From assembly GCF_020360975.1 (NCBI RefSeq), contig NW_025408696.1:24062-88061 (forward strand): a stretch of 64,000 nt of DNA. Direction: 5' to 3'. The position numbers were made by a program, and so were the translations under genes. The stretch comes from Hirsutella rhossiliensis (taxonomy: Eukaryota > Ascomycota > Sordariomycetes > Hypocreales > Ophiocordycipitaceae). Positions 34,568 through 46,693 of the stretch are shown here, piece after piece; positions within the stretch are counted from its first letter, which is position 1; the number at the start of each line of letters is the position of its first letter. The notes under the pieces were generated by a model. It was not told the origin of the DNA, searched no databases, and was given only the letters and a program-made list of their open reading frames with translations.

Positions 34568-37213
34568 AAAAGGACTTTTTACCTTAAAAGAAAAGATAAT
34601 AAAAGTATAATTCCCTTAGTACTTACTAATAGGTTTTCTTAAATAAGTATATATATTTAAAGGCTTATTATATACTAGGTAGATATATAGCTAAACTCCT
34701 TTATATTACTACTTATAAAATAGGTTAAAGCTATAGTTATACTATCTTACTTAAATTAAGCTACTAGTAAAAGAGTCTTTAGTTTCTTAGACAAGTTTTA
34801 AAGATATAAAAGCTTATATAAGTAAACGCTAAGGAATCTAAAAGTAAGCGATATATAAAAAGAAGTAAAAAGGATATTAATTATTATAATTATAGATAAT
34901 ATATAATAAAGCGATATATATAATTAAATAATTTATATAACTATAATAGGAATTAATACTTATAAGGGGAAAAGATAAAAAGTTAAAGAGAATATAAAGG
35001 AAATTAAAATAATAAGAATAGTAAAAACTAGCTTAAAGATTATCCTTATATACTATAGATATAGAGTAGATCTAAATAAGAGGTTTAATAGACTTATAGA
35101 TAAAATTATTAAAGAGATTATATATAAAAGAATCTTAATCTCTTTAAATTACTTAATTAACTTTATTCCCTAACTAAGTAAAAGACTTAGTATAAGATAT
35201 ATAGATATAGCCTAAGGTATAGAAAATACTAAATTCTAGACCTTAGAGAAAGTAAAGAGTAGTATAAGACCTTATAGAGCTACGATAATAGTTATAAAAG
35301 TAGCTAAAGATAATATAGAGAGTAGTTTACTACTCCTTAAATATTTATAAGGAAAACTCGCGGTAGCTTTAGTATAAGTTAAAGAATAAAATAAAAAATA
35401 CTAAGTTAAACTAATTAAGCTTACTTACCTTACTTATAAAAAATTAAATTATAAGTACCTTAAAGTTTAATAAGTACTAAAGGAAGTTAGGTTTATAACT
35501 AATATAATTAGTATAATATAACTAGCTTAAGGACTATTTAATTAATAAACTCTAAAGGTAATAAGACTAAGGAAAGATATATTTATTATATAAGAAGTAG
35601 TACTCTTAATAAGATATTAAGAGGTAACTTTAAAAGACCTTATAGCGATTCCTATACTATATATAAATACGGTCCTTATACCCTTCTACTTACTTAAGTA
35701 TATATAAGACCTACCTTATATTTAAGAATAGCTTAGTAGCTAGAAAGCTAAAGTTCTAAGCGCCTTAATCGATACTAGGTTTAAAGGAAACCTTATTACT
35801 AAAAGATATATTAATATATATAAGCTGAAAATCCTATTAATAAGAGTATTAATAATAGCGTATACTAGGTCCCTTATAGATATAGTTAGGGAGGTAGAGA
35901 CTAATCTCTATCTAAGTATAGCTTAGATATTAATCTATCTTTATATTACGCTAAATAGAGTCTTAGTTCCCTTTATCTTAGGTATACTATTTATTAAAGC
36001 CGCGCGTATATTATTTAATTATTCCCTAAAGAACGGCGATATATAAGTTAATTATTAGATTAGTACTATCTAGGTAGTTACGCTAGTAGTAGGAGCTATT
36101 AAATAAGAGCTTTTAAACGAGGTTAATATAGTAAAATCCTTTTAAACTATAACCTTAATAGTTAATAAAGATATATATAAAAGACTAAAGCTTAAAGAGA
36201 CTATATAGGAAATAGCTACCTAGCTCTTAAGAAATTCTTTTTAGGCTTTAGTAATAAAAGTTAAAGAAGATAACCTAGGAGCTACTTAATAATTATAAAG
36301 AGAACCCTTTATAAATACCTTAATAGCCGAGATTCTCTTACTAGGAGGTAAGATCCTTAGTTATAAAAGGGGCGCTAACTAAGTCCCTAACCTAGCCTAT
36401 ACTAGTATAAATAAGCCCTTAATAGTATTAGTATAGTAGTAATTAATTATAAATAAAGGAGATAAAGCGATTCTAGCTATTAAATCTAAAATAGTAAAAG
36501 AGATTATTAAAGTTATAGTTATAAAGGCTATAAAAGAATTTAAGAAAAATATTATTAAAGCTAAAAAGAAGTTTAAAAGGATCTAGAAAGTTAAAGTTAA
36601 GATAAAGAGGAAACTACCTATTAAATAATATAATCTAAGAGTTAATACTCTCTTTAAAAGAAAAGTAAATAAGATTAACCCTATTAATAATACTCTATTA
36701 AACGGCTTAACGCTAAAAGGGGACCCTAACTAAAAAAAGACTAAATAAAATACTATTAGAAATAAGATATAGCTTAGACTATACCTAGAATATTTAATAG
36801 GAAAATTCTTAAGTATATAGAAAGGAAAGTAGCTAATATAAGAGAGACTTAAAGTAATTTACGAATAATTTAAGGGCTTTCTTATAAAAGTAGAAATCTA
36901 GATCTTCGATAGTATTCTATTTAAAAAGGAAGTAGCGTTATCCTAGGACTTTATAGAAAGAGGTAAAGTCGACCTAGCTATAGCCCCTTTATAGGTTATT
37001 AGGATAATAAAATATAAGGCGTAGTAAGTAGCCTTAATCTTAATCTTAAAAGCGATAAAGTAGAAAGTTATTAATATCCTTAAAATTAAACTAAAAATAA
37101 GAGTCCTTAAAGAAGGGTATAGGCCTTATAAGAACCCCTTTTTCCTAGTAATAAAGAAAGATAGAGGACTATACTTAATTAATTCCGCTATATATATTAA
37201 TACTCTAATAAAC
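34568..37213 (+). mobile_element. Gypsy-like element G3, pol half (protease and start of reverse transcriptase)
   Basis: The plus strand resumes a retroelement reading after the G2-B LTR. A retropepsin signature ALIDTRFKGNLIT lies at about 35760-35800 (DTG expected, Gly changed to Arg). Reverse transcriptase begins near 37100 with YRPYKNPFFLVIKKDRGLYL and LINSAIYINTLI, the family's YRLVNAAxxxNxVT segment. The RIP-type composition stops at about 37213. The following 60 bp still resemble the RDANLPP-VDE part of such enzymes in a broken frame, so G3 may end slightly further right. The rest of pol is not in the window. Confidence 0.65.
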
Positions 37214-37629
37214 TATGAGACGGCGGATTTACCACCCGTTTGGACGGTCTCTGCCACCAAAGGTGGCGGCCAATTTGCCAGGAATCCAGAGCGAGAACGG
37301 ACAAATGTATCGCCGGGCTCATCCCTCCAAGTATCTCCGATGTACGGCATGTCACCCATCATGCTCAGCCCGCAGAGCCACGTCGGGACGCCTCCGCGGC
37401 CCGTTTAAGCTGTGTGCCTTTCCGACACCTCTTTCTAGCCTCAAAGAAGGAGCCACAAAGCGCTCAGAACGGTGGCGTCGCATAGGTCATACTTAAGAAG
37501 CTCTTACTCCGCCTCAAATTTTGGTAGCATCTTACCTATTACACAACCAAGCATTACTGTGGAAACTCTTTCCTCTTGCCAGCTCACGGAAAGCCGCATC
37601 CCGCTGACTTATACGATCCATTGTCAACC
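37214..37629. other. Transition from RIP-altered to normal DNA; upstream region of the DUF3435 gene
   Basis: Composition changes within about 20 bases near 37213: CA/TG become common and stay so to the end of the window. The first 60 bp may be unmutated G3 reverse transcriptase (LPP-V-D like reading). The rest holds no recognised gene, only short overlapping frames with no family resemblance. CTTACCTATTACACAACC near 37532 and a pyrimidine-rich stretch before the ATG at 37630 suit a promoter/5' UTR, but no TATA box is convincing. Confidence 0.5.
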
Positions 37630-40083
37630 ATGACGCGCCGAGCACGCCATTCCGCCATCTCTTACGACTCGGACGCGTCTTACTCCCCCGAGAACGAATT
37701 TGACGATGGTGGTCTCTTTGACAAAGTTGAGCCCTTCACTCGGATACGTATGCGGAGGCAACGGATGTAGAGGACTTGAACTTCGATGACGCAGACGGAT
37801 TCGTCGACGCTGACGTTGAAGACCAAGTCCAGCTCTTCGGTGGCAACGTTCATCCACCTGAGTACTACCGGGAAGCCGTTGAGAAATTCAACGAGACCGC
37901 CTACGAAGCTCAAGACTATAGCGACGGTAGTCTACTGCTCCTCGATGCCTGCGACGCACAATGGCGCCAGTACGTCACCAACGACATCATGTCCCTTATG
38001 ACTCCCAGCCTCTAACATGTAATGGTCCTACCCTCAGGTACTGCGAGGTGCTGGGTTGTGACCCCCAAAAATGTTTGGAGTCTGTCTCGAGTCCAGCTCC
38101 TGCGGCTTTTGTATAACTTTTGACTGGTCCCTCAACCAGAAGGTCGGTAAGGATGGCAGGAAAAGGCGAGGAACGAGGAAGAGCAGCTCTTTGAGCACAT
38201 ACTGGAAAGTCTTCCGACTCGTCTTCGAGAGAGCCACTGGAGACAAACTCGACCCGAAACTAAATCGGCGTATGCACAAGGTACAGCCCGATCCTCCGAA
38301 TAATAGGTCAAAGGTAACCCTGCAGGTTCTCCGAGACCTCTCCAAAAACATGACTTGAGCGACCAGAGGCGAGCGAATCGATGCATGACGATCGAAGATC
38401 TCAAGGAGCAAATCGAAACGACAATTAGCACGACAAAAATCGTTCAGGCTTGGGAACTTCGGATCCTTGCTGTTCTCTTTCTCCTTCTTCTTGCACCCGC
38501 TGGAGCTCGCCCCACATCCATCCTGCGTCTCCGGTTTGGAGACATCCGGCTCGCACTGGTGAAAGACCCAGAAGGTGGACCGCATAATATTTTGATTCGC
38601 TTCACCTTAGCCTTCACGAAAACGTACCTCGGTGTCAAAGATGCGTAAGGACGCCAGAAACGCCGTGCTTCATCTGCTCGTAGGATATGGCGCTGACGCG
38701 AATCTAGGAAAACATTTCCTCTTCCAGAGACCTTAGCCGACCCTTCCTTGCTACTCAATCCTCACATCTTCCTGCTAGGCATTCTTTTCCGCCATCGCGC
38801 GTTCCGAGCAACAAGTCTCAATTCACCCGCACAGCTTGCCAATCTTGATATCCACCCTGAGGAGCGGGAGCTACCTCTGCCGCTCAAGGACGATCTAAAG
38901 ACACATATATATTCCGACGGGCTATGAAAACCTTTACCGGCTATGAGCTATCCCAGGACAAGCCTCTTTCTTACCAGATGATTGCACAATGGATCAGAAG
39001 GGTTGGCGAAATATTGGGGTTGGAATACCCCACCATCCCCTACAACTTGCGTTATAATGCGGCCAATGAGTTCGATCGAAGTGGTTCGTCAAGTCCTCCT
39101 ATCACGATAGCCTTGTTGCTTACTCCAGCTTCAGCCGATATCAGCGAGTCGCTGCGAAATCTTGCTCTAGATCACGCCAATTCGAATCCCTTTCAGAAGC
39201 ACTACCTGGGACGGGAGGTTTGCGCGGATACTTGGGGTATTCTCCGGCGACAAAACCACAGCAGGCGCTCATAAGGCAGGCCTGCAGCGTCGGCCACTCT
39301 ATCAGCAAGCGGAGACCCACGGATCTCACAGCTGAACAAATAGCATCCGTGTCTACTGATCCTATCATCAAGCGACTAGAGCAAGACCTTCGGCATCATC
39401 GCCCAGGTTCAAAGAAGCACATGGAACTCCGCCGTCGACTGAGGAACGAGAAGCAAAGACTGAAGAGGGTGCTTAAGCAGAAGATTCGAGATGAATGGAC
39501 TGCCAGACAGGCGGTGGACGACATTCAGGGGCAATTGCAAGGTATTGGGTTTGTCAAACAAGCGACTGTGAACACTCCCATTTGTCCTCAGCGACCGGCT
39601 CAAAAGCGATTGGTTGAGGCCCTCGCCGCTCCACTTGGCAACACGCTCGAAGGTCAATATCGACGGAGAGACAATGCTATCGCCGCCATCGTAGCTTATT
39701 GTATGGTCGAGGAAGGGCAGACAATCCGCGGCGCTCGAGCGTCGGTCGACTCAACTAGGCCTACTCTCATGAACGAACCGCCTATCAACAGCCCTCAACA
39801 CACGGCTCTGATGTCCACCTTCATTAAGACAGTCACGGACAGGCCTCGAAGATGCTTCATCTGTGTCGGCAAGGCCCTTGATTTGACATCAGATGATGGG
39901 GCCGTGGAGGTTCTCATTCGCGAGTTTTACACTCCTGGAGACCTGTCAAAGCACTTCCGACGCAAGCACTTGTCGAATTTACGCGAGGGCGATGAGATTA
40001 GATGTTCGATCTGCGATTTGCCACTGGACCATATGGAGCATCTGCGGAACCATGCTCTACGAATACACGGAACAGTGTCCTAA
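37630..40083 (+). CDS. DUF3435 (FluG-type) tyrosine recombinase, Starship-captain family, with C2H2 fingers
   Basis: Predicted DNA recombinase of the family that includes Starship captains. N-terminus MTRRARHSAISYDSD, then SDGSLLLLDACDAQWRQYCE and STYWKVFRLVFERATG. Candidate catalytic residues: Arg in ARPTSILRLR (38508-38510), Arg in YNLRYNAA (39050-39052), His in LALDHANSNP (39173-39175) and Tyr in QKHYLGREV (39203-39205). The C-terminus has two C2H2 fingers (39853-40066) and the family ending RIHGTVS. Introns: 37970-38037 (GTACGT, CTCTAAC, CAG), probably 38281-38325, 38645-38707 (GTAAGG, GCTGACG, TAG), possibly 39078-39125. Frame changes near 37737, 38060-38120, 38344, 38435/38452, 38900 and 39252 mostly fit one base missing from A or G runs, so the gene may be intact. 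It need not be an active captain. Confidence 0.85.
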
Positions 40084-41139
40084 GCTATGCCTTTTGACCA
40101 ATCGAAGTTGTTGGTCTGCAAGGTAGCAAATCGAATGTATCGCTTGGTATCTCCACGGTCAACCTGCATCGCGCGAAATCTATGTGTGTGGCTAAAGCAG
40201 TCACCTTGTTCTCAACCAGACTTCCCTAATCAGGAGAATATCCTTTCTTTTTAGTATGAGACAAGGAGAACTTACGTTCCTCGAGCTTCAGCCTTCTACC
40301 GTAGTTGACGTCCATTTTCGCGCGGTGGTGATAGAGGAACTTTTGCGGTGGAAGTGTTCCAATCGTTCTTACGAGGAATGTCGGAGTGTTAGGCTATTAG
40401 GTGTTATCAAGGACCACCTGAAAGATCATTATAAGGCCATGTATCAGGACCTATAGTGACCTCACGTGTATGGCTAATTTGGTGCCCATGGAAGTTACCC
40501 AACGGCATAAATAGGACCGTTGGGCCGCACCTTTCTAGATCTTCATAACAACTTGTGTACTTGGCTCCTACCTCTTCCAATGTGTATTGGCGTAATCGTC
40601 GTTAAACATTAATTCTGTCTTTCGCTTGAACGGCCGTCGGGCCACCTAAAAATCCACACCTAGATAAAAGGCGTGCATGATCGAGCGTCCAGCGTCCTTT
40701 GCAACAAACCAATTGTCAGGACAACCACGTGGGCGGCATCGTATCGGGTCTCAGTCGCGGGAAGTGCATCGATCGTCAATGTGACTAGAACACAACGTAA
40801 CTAAGGAACGAGCATTCTTGAAAAACGTCAATTTGCTCCTCGAATGTTTGCCTGCTCATTACTTCTTACGGCATGATGGAGGTCAATTGGGCTATCGTGG
40901 TGCCTTTAACAGTTACCTAGGGGAGGCACGCAGCTATCTTACTTTTCCCAGCAAGCTAGCGAGCAACCAGTCTGCCATGAAGGGCTGGCCGCGAGAATCC
41001 TCCCGAAGCTTCAGGATACACGCTCCTCAGATCTATTCCAGCCGCGCGACAAAGCAATCATGGTCTACCCTTGAAAGTTCACACTCTATTGTATTTCCAT
41101 TAGCACCACCTGATCCACCTTGAGTAAGTACGTGCCGAA
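40084..41139. other. Intergenic DNA, nothing recognised
   Basis: Frames at 40256-40456 and 40818-41123 have no recognisable motif. CATAAATAGGACC at about 40506 looks like a TATA-type element with a downstream pyrimidine stretch, which could be a promoter or an old LTR; no partner gene is visible. Confidence 0.5.
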
Positions 41140-41256
41140 CCTGAGCAGGGACTGAGCTACCCTGAGCAGGGGCTGAGCTACCCTGATCTGCCCTGAGCTG
41201 CCTGAGCCGCCTGAGCCTGTCCTGAGCTGCCCTGAGCTGCCCTGGGTTGCCCGCTC
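41140..41256. repeat. Minisatellite of about 10 bp (CCCTGAGCTG-like)
   Basis: Roughly ten imperfect tandem units such as CCCTGAGCTG and CTGAGCAGGG. It creates runs of Gln/Leu or Ala/Gln-like codons in short spurious frames on both strands. Confidence 0.75.
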
Positions 41257-41885
41257 CGGCGTGTGGAGCATCGAATAAGCCACTGCCAAGCGGTTGAACG
41301 AACATTGTACAGCCGCTGCATTTTTTCGCTGCCGCAATACTTGTGATATCCTGGCTTACACGCGTCGCCAAGTTGTAGCGTATTTAGGAATCTGGTGTAC
41401 CGGTCTACGCTTCAAAGTCTTCGATGCTGCGCGAAATACATATCGTGTAATTTTTTCCGGCCCTTCCATAATCTGCAGATACTCCCCTCTCATGCTCTTT
41501 GAACTCTTCAAATAACAAAAATTCGAGATGCGAAATTACAGTATCACGCATCGAGGAGAAAATTAACTTACCAGTTGCTTGCCGTAGGTACATCTCAAGG
41601 CTTTGACCGTACCGTACTTGCGTTCTGGCGAAAGGTTTCTACCGCCCTGTCAAGATCAAGACGCTCATTCACGGTGCTGCCTAAAGGCAGCAAGCAGTTC
41701 GTAATGCCATATTAGTGATGGATTCGAACCTTCTAGGTGACATCGTCATCTATGCTGTGTGATGGGTTCTAATAGTGTAAATTACAGCTATGTAGTCCTC
41801 GTGCGTTTTACATTCGAGCTGAGGAAAGAAGAAGGAAAGGAAAATAGAAGGACAGAAATCCTCCAACAAAATAGACTAAGCCGTT
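41257..41885. other. Intergenic DNA, nothing recognised
   Basis: Mixed composition without open frames that resemble a protein family and without repeats matching other parts of the window. Confidence 0.45.
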
Positions 41886-42060
41886 ACTGGAGCAACAGTG
41901 CTTAGACCGACAAGGCACTGCCTTGTCCAGCAGGGCCTAGCCCGTTACATGCTGCCTAGGTGGCGACATCGCCACTCAGCCCAAAATTCCAAGTATAAGA
42001 AGCCAACTTTTCACCATCACTTAGATAGAGAATCAAGAGTCTTTCGTTGCCCGATACACA
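41886..42060 (+). repeat. Possible LTR fragment related to Copia-2/-3
   Basis: CTTAGATAGAGAATCAAGAG at about 42020-42039 matches the R/U5 part of the Copia-2 LTR (CTTAGATAGCAGAATCAAG) except for one missing base, with AAGTATAAGAAGCC upstream at the place of a TATA box. No primer site or partner LTR, so at most a solo or partial LTR of a third related family. Confidence 0.35.
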
Positions 42061-42974
42061 GGGGATCTTCTTCCCGATCGTTGTTCAGTCATCCACACCA
42101 ACCGTGCCCCTTGTTGTGTGACCCCTGTCTCTTACGATCTGTGACTGACTGACTCACTCTGTTCCGTCCCGCAGGTCCTAACGGCCATCAGGTGCACAGC
42201 CTCTGATGCAGCTTGGCGTCACTTGACCAATCATACGCGCAGCCCAGAGTTATTGATGTTCTAAGCTCCAGTTCTCATTGGTCAAAATCGCTTCTACTAA
42301 GAGGACAAGATGACGCCATCCAGACGTGCGCCGTCTCTCGAAACATGCATGAAGTTTGTGCAAAGCCCTCCCTGCCCGGCTGAATTCTGCCTCCTCCTGG
42401 TAAAGACCAGCTCAAACGGAAATAATACTGTAGTGTACACTATGTTACATAGTAAGCCAGTCAGGACAATAAAGGAGCACTTCGGCGCTCATTAGCTCCA
42501 CAGGAGTATGAACTACTCGCGCATGTCCACGACCGTTGCCCACCAGACTTTCTCGCGAAGGAGAGAGCAAAAGCGGGCATAAACGTGGATAAAGGGACTT
42601 TTTGAAGGTCGAGTATCACCCGATCAGATGTTTTTCTTCTATCTCTCCCTCCCCCGTTGCCTCCTTTCCCGTCCAAGCAGCCCCTTTTATATCCCTCCAA
42701 GCTTCTCCCAAGTTGATATCCCGTTTTCAGGTATAGTATACATTCTATCAGGAAGAGGGCACTTCTTGCCACTTACTGAAGGCCACGTAAGTCATCTACG
42801 TCAGCAACATCAGCTCCATCTCCCCGATCGAATAGCTCTTCTAGCTATGAAATCGATAGTTCAGTCTCTCGAGGTCCCCGAGCCAGTAATAGTTATGCCG
42901 GACTCCTCAAAGGGTCCCCGTTCGAATAGGAGATCCTCCGGACCCCTCAGTGGTCTAGGAAGAAGAAACAACAG
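42061..42974. other. Intergenic DNA, no assignable gene
   Basis: A 211-codon frame at 42628-43263 has no recognised domain; part of it is the inverted repeat at 42975-43061, so it is probably not a gene. Confidence 0.4.
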
Positions 42975-43061
42975 TCTGCAGACTTCCCTTCTTACTGGTT
43001 TCAAGCTGTATTACCTAGAGAGACCTAGAGACCTCAACTCGTTCGGACCTTCTTCTCGACA
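42975..43061 (+). repeat. Left copy of a distant inverted repeat (partner 56919-57003)
   Basis: 87 bp from TCTGCAGACTTCC to TTCTTCTCGACA, matching the reverse complement of 56919-57003 with about four small differences. The two copies face each other across 13.9 kb containing the gypsy fragment, Copia-3 and both DNA transposon remnants. Confidence 0.85.
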
Positions 43062-44670
43062 GACTTACCTGAGCCTGCTTTTGCCCAATCTAGACGCTAT
43101 ATTCTTGGCTCGGCGGGCGGAGAGCCGGAAAAGCCTATGTCGCAGAAGAATCGAAAAATGTCTTAACCTTCTTCTGGGCGTAGTTCACAAGCACGTTTCA
43201 GATCAACAGACAGTGTTGGAGCCGCCAAAAGCGGCAATTCTGGAGGTTGGGGTAGGTAAATAGCCCCTGCCGCACCTCGAACGTCATCATCGCGGTTTGT
43301 GCCCATGTACCTGGAAGTAGTGTCGCTGAAATGCGCCCAAAAGGACGCGGTTTGGTGACGCAAGTTGTGGCCCTCACCATTCTCTCGCATACGTCTCCGA
43401 GACCCCACATCTCCCACCCTCGCCTTCACTCCTCTTCTCTCTAGCTCTACTTTAAAGTACTTCTGCACTATCCCGCTTCATCGCGCTCCAACCGAGCTGC
43501 TGCCACGAGACCCTCCACTACGCCCACCTTCGGGTTTCCTCCATATGCCTCTAAACGCAGCCATCTCAAGAAGAGGGCGTAGTGCCTGGTACAACGCAAA
43601 AATCTGGCAGAAAAAGTGCTAAGAGGTGGAAGCACACTGTGGCTGCGGCATAGCAGCTCGTAGAACGAAGACGTCAGGTCATTGCTGTGTACATATTGCA
43701 ACCATCTCGAGAATGTCGGGTGAAGCAGAAGCGCGATTCGGCCGGCAGTGCAATTTCATGGTTAACTAATCCTTTCTGGGCTGTGGCGGCAGCCATCCGA
43801 GAACAGGTGGTAGGATTGATGACCTGCAGCAAAAGATGCAGGACGCTGCTGACCAACGATCTCCATGTGCAGGGCACCCTTCTTGAACGAATCATCACCT
43901 ATGCATGGCCTAAACCAGGACCCCTTAATCGTTCTATGCGCGATATTTATCTTCCATGTGTCTAGCCGTATTAGGCAAGGGCGCCTCACACCTAGCGGTA
44001 ACTTAGCTATGCGCGTTTCCCCTCTGGAAATGGCGCTGTCGTAAGTCACGATTGGTGAGGCGCACTTACACTATCGACAAACATGTCTGACATAACATAG
44101 AGGTGTCGCGAAGCCAGATACTTAGTGTCATCTGAATCATTAGACAGTAGCTCCAACTTTTCGTAACATAAGGCAAAGGCAATTGGCATCCAGAAAGTGA
44201 GGTTATCGCGAGATTTAATTACTATAACTAGTAACTTAGTAGTATTGATTACCGTTTGGGACATCTCCAAAAAGCAAAAGACGTGCTAGGCTAGAAGACT
44301 AGATACATAAAGTATCCTGAGTATCCGTACCTGGGGTTGCCTCGAGCTAGTGGCGGTGTGTCACACACAATACGAGTCAGGGTAAGCTTACAAGTGGGGT
44401 CTAAAGACCCCGCCCTTGGGCTAATGATCGGCTGCAGTGAGATCGTGCTCGAACTACCCCTGCCAATTAGTTTGGGCCGCCACGACATGACGGGGGACAA
44501 AGACGAGACAAGGCAAGACAAAATGTGGCGCGACGTGACAGAAAGCGACCCACCTGCGCGCCATCGAGGTCGGCATGACGTCTGCGATGTTGCGTTGCAG
44601 CACGTCGGTGCTGTAGTGACCCAAACACCAAACCTTGTTCCTCTACCCGAGCTCATGCAGACCAGGGCAA
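43062..44670. other. Intergenic DNA, nothing recognised
   Basis: Several short frames (for example 43687-43965, whose reading includes WLTNPFWAVAAAIREQVV) overlap each other on both strands and show no family motif. No structural repeat found. Confidence 0.4.
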
Positions 44671-44740
44671 CCATATGTACATACATATACATACATAAAT
44701 ACAAGATATATATGCATGTACGTATGCACAAACATGCCTC
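44671..44740. repeat. ACAT/CATA simple repeat
   Basis: Interrupted tetranucleotide tract (ATACATACATATACATAC and similar) just left of the gypsy fragment. Confidence 0.8.
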
Positions 44741-44755
44741 GGGGCCGGCACGTTA

Positions 44756-46507
44756 AACCTTGCCATGGACAGCACGTGGCGATCGCGGCCCTGACCACCA
44801 TCTCGCCGTGACGCCTAAGCCATCATCATAGAAGTCACTTGATGAACTTATCCGCGAGGCATACCACACAGACGAGCTCTCCCAGGACATGATCGCTGCG
44901 TTACACGACCCAGAGACCCGACGATGGCCGGAGAATATACGCAAGCTCCTACGATGCGATATGTCTGAGTGCCAATTGGTTGACGGAAGGATCTTTTTCC
45001 GCAAACGCCTCTTTATCCCGAACGCCCCCAACCTCCGCCTCGAAGTCGTCCACAGGTCTCACAGCAGCGGCCCTGCCGGTCACCCAGGCAGGATAAAAAC
45101 CCTAGACCTGTTGAACCGGACCTACTGGTGGCCTGGGATTTCACAATTCACCGCTACGTTTGTTAAAGACTGCGCCCTCTGCCTCCGCACGAAAACCCCC
45201 CGCTCGTCCCCGCCCGGATTCCTGAAGCCCCTTGAACTGCCTGTTCGCCCGTGGGCGGATATCTCTATCGATTATGTCACAACGCTTCCGAAATGCCTCC
45301 GAAACGGCAAGACGTACGAGAATGTCCTTGTTGTAGTTGATCGTCTCACAAAGATGCGTCACTTCATCCCAGTTACTGGCCTTTCTACAGAGGAACTGGT
45401 AGAAGCATTTGTTCAGACTGTCTATAGGCTGCACGGCGCCCCTGACACAATCGTCTCCGATAGAGGGACCCAGTTCGTTTCAGACTTCTGGAAACGCCTA
45501 AGCACACGCCTTAATACGACCCTGAGACCAAGCTCTGCATGGCACCCTGAGACTGACGGTCAGACTGAGATCGTTAACGCCGCAATGAACAAGTATCTCA
45601 GAGGATTTGTGAGCTTCACACAGGACGACTGGGTGGATTGGCTACCCTGCCGAGTTTGCAACAAACAATCAAGTAAACGAGACCACTGGCATCTCCCCGT
45701 TCTTCGCAAACTACGGATTCAACCCACGCCTAGGAATTGAACCTCCCGGACCCCAGCCCTCAACCCTCTCACCGCTGGCAAAGAAGGAGTTCCTACGCGC
45801 AGACGCAATTGCAGGACGTTTTGACCGTATTCTCACGCAGCTCAAGGCCCTAGCCCGCATCTCACAGCAACGGTACGAAGATAATGCTAACACAAGGCGC
45901 GATGAGGGCCCCTGTTTCAAAAGGCGATATGGTAATAGTATCCCTTGAAAACATGAAAACCAACAGGCCAAAGAAGAAGTGGATGACAAGTGGGATGGAC
46001 CCTACCCAGTTCTTGAAGCCTACCGCGGTGCGGTCGTTGTAGACCTGCCTCAGCATATCCGAGTCAATAAGTCTTTCCACACGTCAAAAGTACGCCTTTG
46101 GCACCCTGAGTCGATACCAGGCCAAGCCCAGATCAACGCCGATGAACGACGCAATGTTGCTGGCCGCGTCGCGGAACGAGACGACGACGGCAACATTGAG
46201 GAAAAATGGGAATTCGAGAAGATCCTAGACGTACACGACGAGGATCCCGAGCATGGACTGACCTACCTGATAAAATGGAAGCACCACGACGAGCCAACCT
46301 GGCAGCCGGAGGATGACCTGAAGGGATGCGAGGGAGCCGTAAAACGCTTCCACGAACGAAACCCAGAAAAGCCTGGCCCCCCTGCTTGGGCAACAGACGC
46401 CCCCGCACGGCCACGCCGAAGTCGCCCCCGCACTGCGCCCTAACGATGCTTGTCTTTTCAACTGGTTTGACGATTTGGGGACCAAATCGATTTTAGAGGG
46501 GGAGTAC
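44756..46507 (+). mobile_element. 5'-truncated Ty3/gypsy fragment G4 (integrase, chromodomain)
   Basis: Internal 3' part of a gypsy chromovirus of normal composition, unrelated in detail to G1-G3. The reading starts abruptly at about 44770 in the RNase H/integrase linker (LIREAYHTDELSQD) and runs through integrase and chromodomain to a polypurine tract (TTTAGAGGGGGAGTAC, 46491-46506) and an LTR from 46508. The left part and 5' LTR are missing. Confidence 0.85.
44770..46443 (+). pseudogene. G4 integrase with C-terminal chromodomain
   Basis: Integrase zinc domain with HRSHSSGPAGHPG and CALCLRTK (about 45050-45200); core residues Asp in SIDYVTTLPK (about 45265-45290), Asp in VSDRGTQFVSDF (about 45455-45490) and Glu in HPETDGQTEIVN (about 45543-45580). 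The frame breaks near 45650, where CTACCCTGCC has one C more than LPAEFATNN needs, and again before KWDGPYPVLEAYRG (about 45985). The chromodomain (WEFEKILDVHDED and YLIKWKHHDEPTW, about 46207-46305) would read heterochromatic histone marks. The protein ends at TAA 46441-46443. Confidence 0.85.
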
Positions 46508-46693
46508 TGTCACAGTACCCATCACGTATCACGTGTCATGTCACGTGCTACGCCTTATATACACGTAGACCTCCTGGCTACTAGTTCTTCCTCTCTTCAT
46601 AGATCAACAAGGTTATCTGGCCACTTCCTGGTGCCGTGACACTTACTTCTATTCAATTCTGTCTGACAGCTCTCAACATACATATATACATAG
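46508..46693 (+). repeat. G4 3' LTR, left part (split by Copia-3)
   Basis: Begins TGTCACAGTACCCATCACG right after the polypurine tract. Copia-3 inserted at CATAG (46689-46693, repeated at 54409-54413). The remainder starts at 54409; its exact end is uncertain, possibly near 54472. Confidence 0.7.

Noticed and set aside
37215..37496. Overlapping frames of 93 and 81 codons as genes
   Set aside because: Two frames on the same strand cover the same bases without a motif; the first bases may be residual G3 reverse transcriptase.
42628..43263. 211-codon plus-strand frame as a host gene
   Set aside because: No domain, overlapping frames on both strands, and part of it is an inverted repeat also found at 56919-57003.
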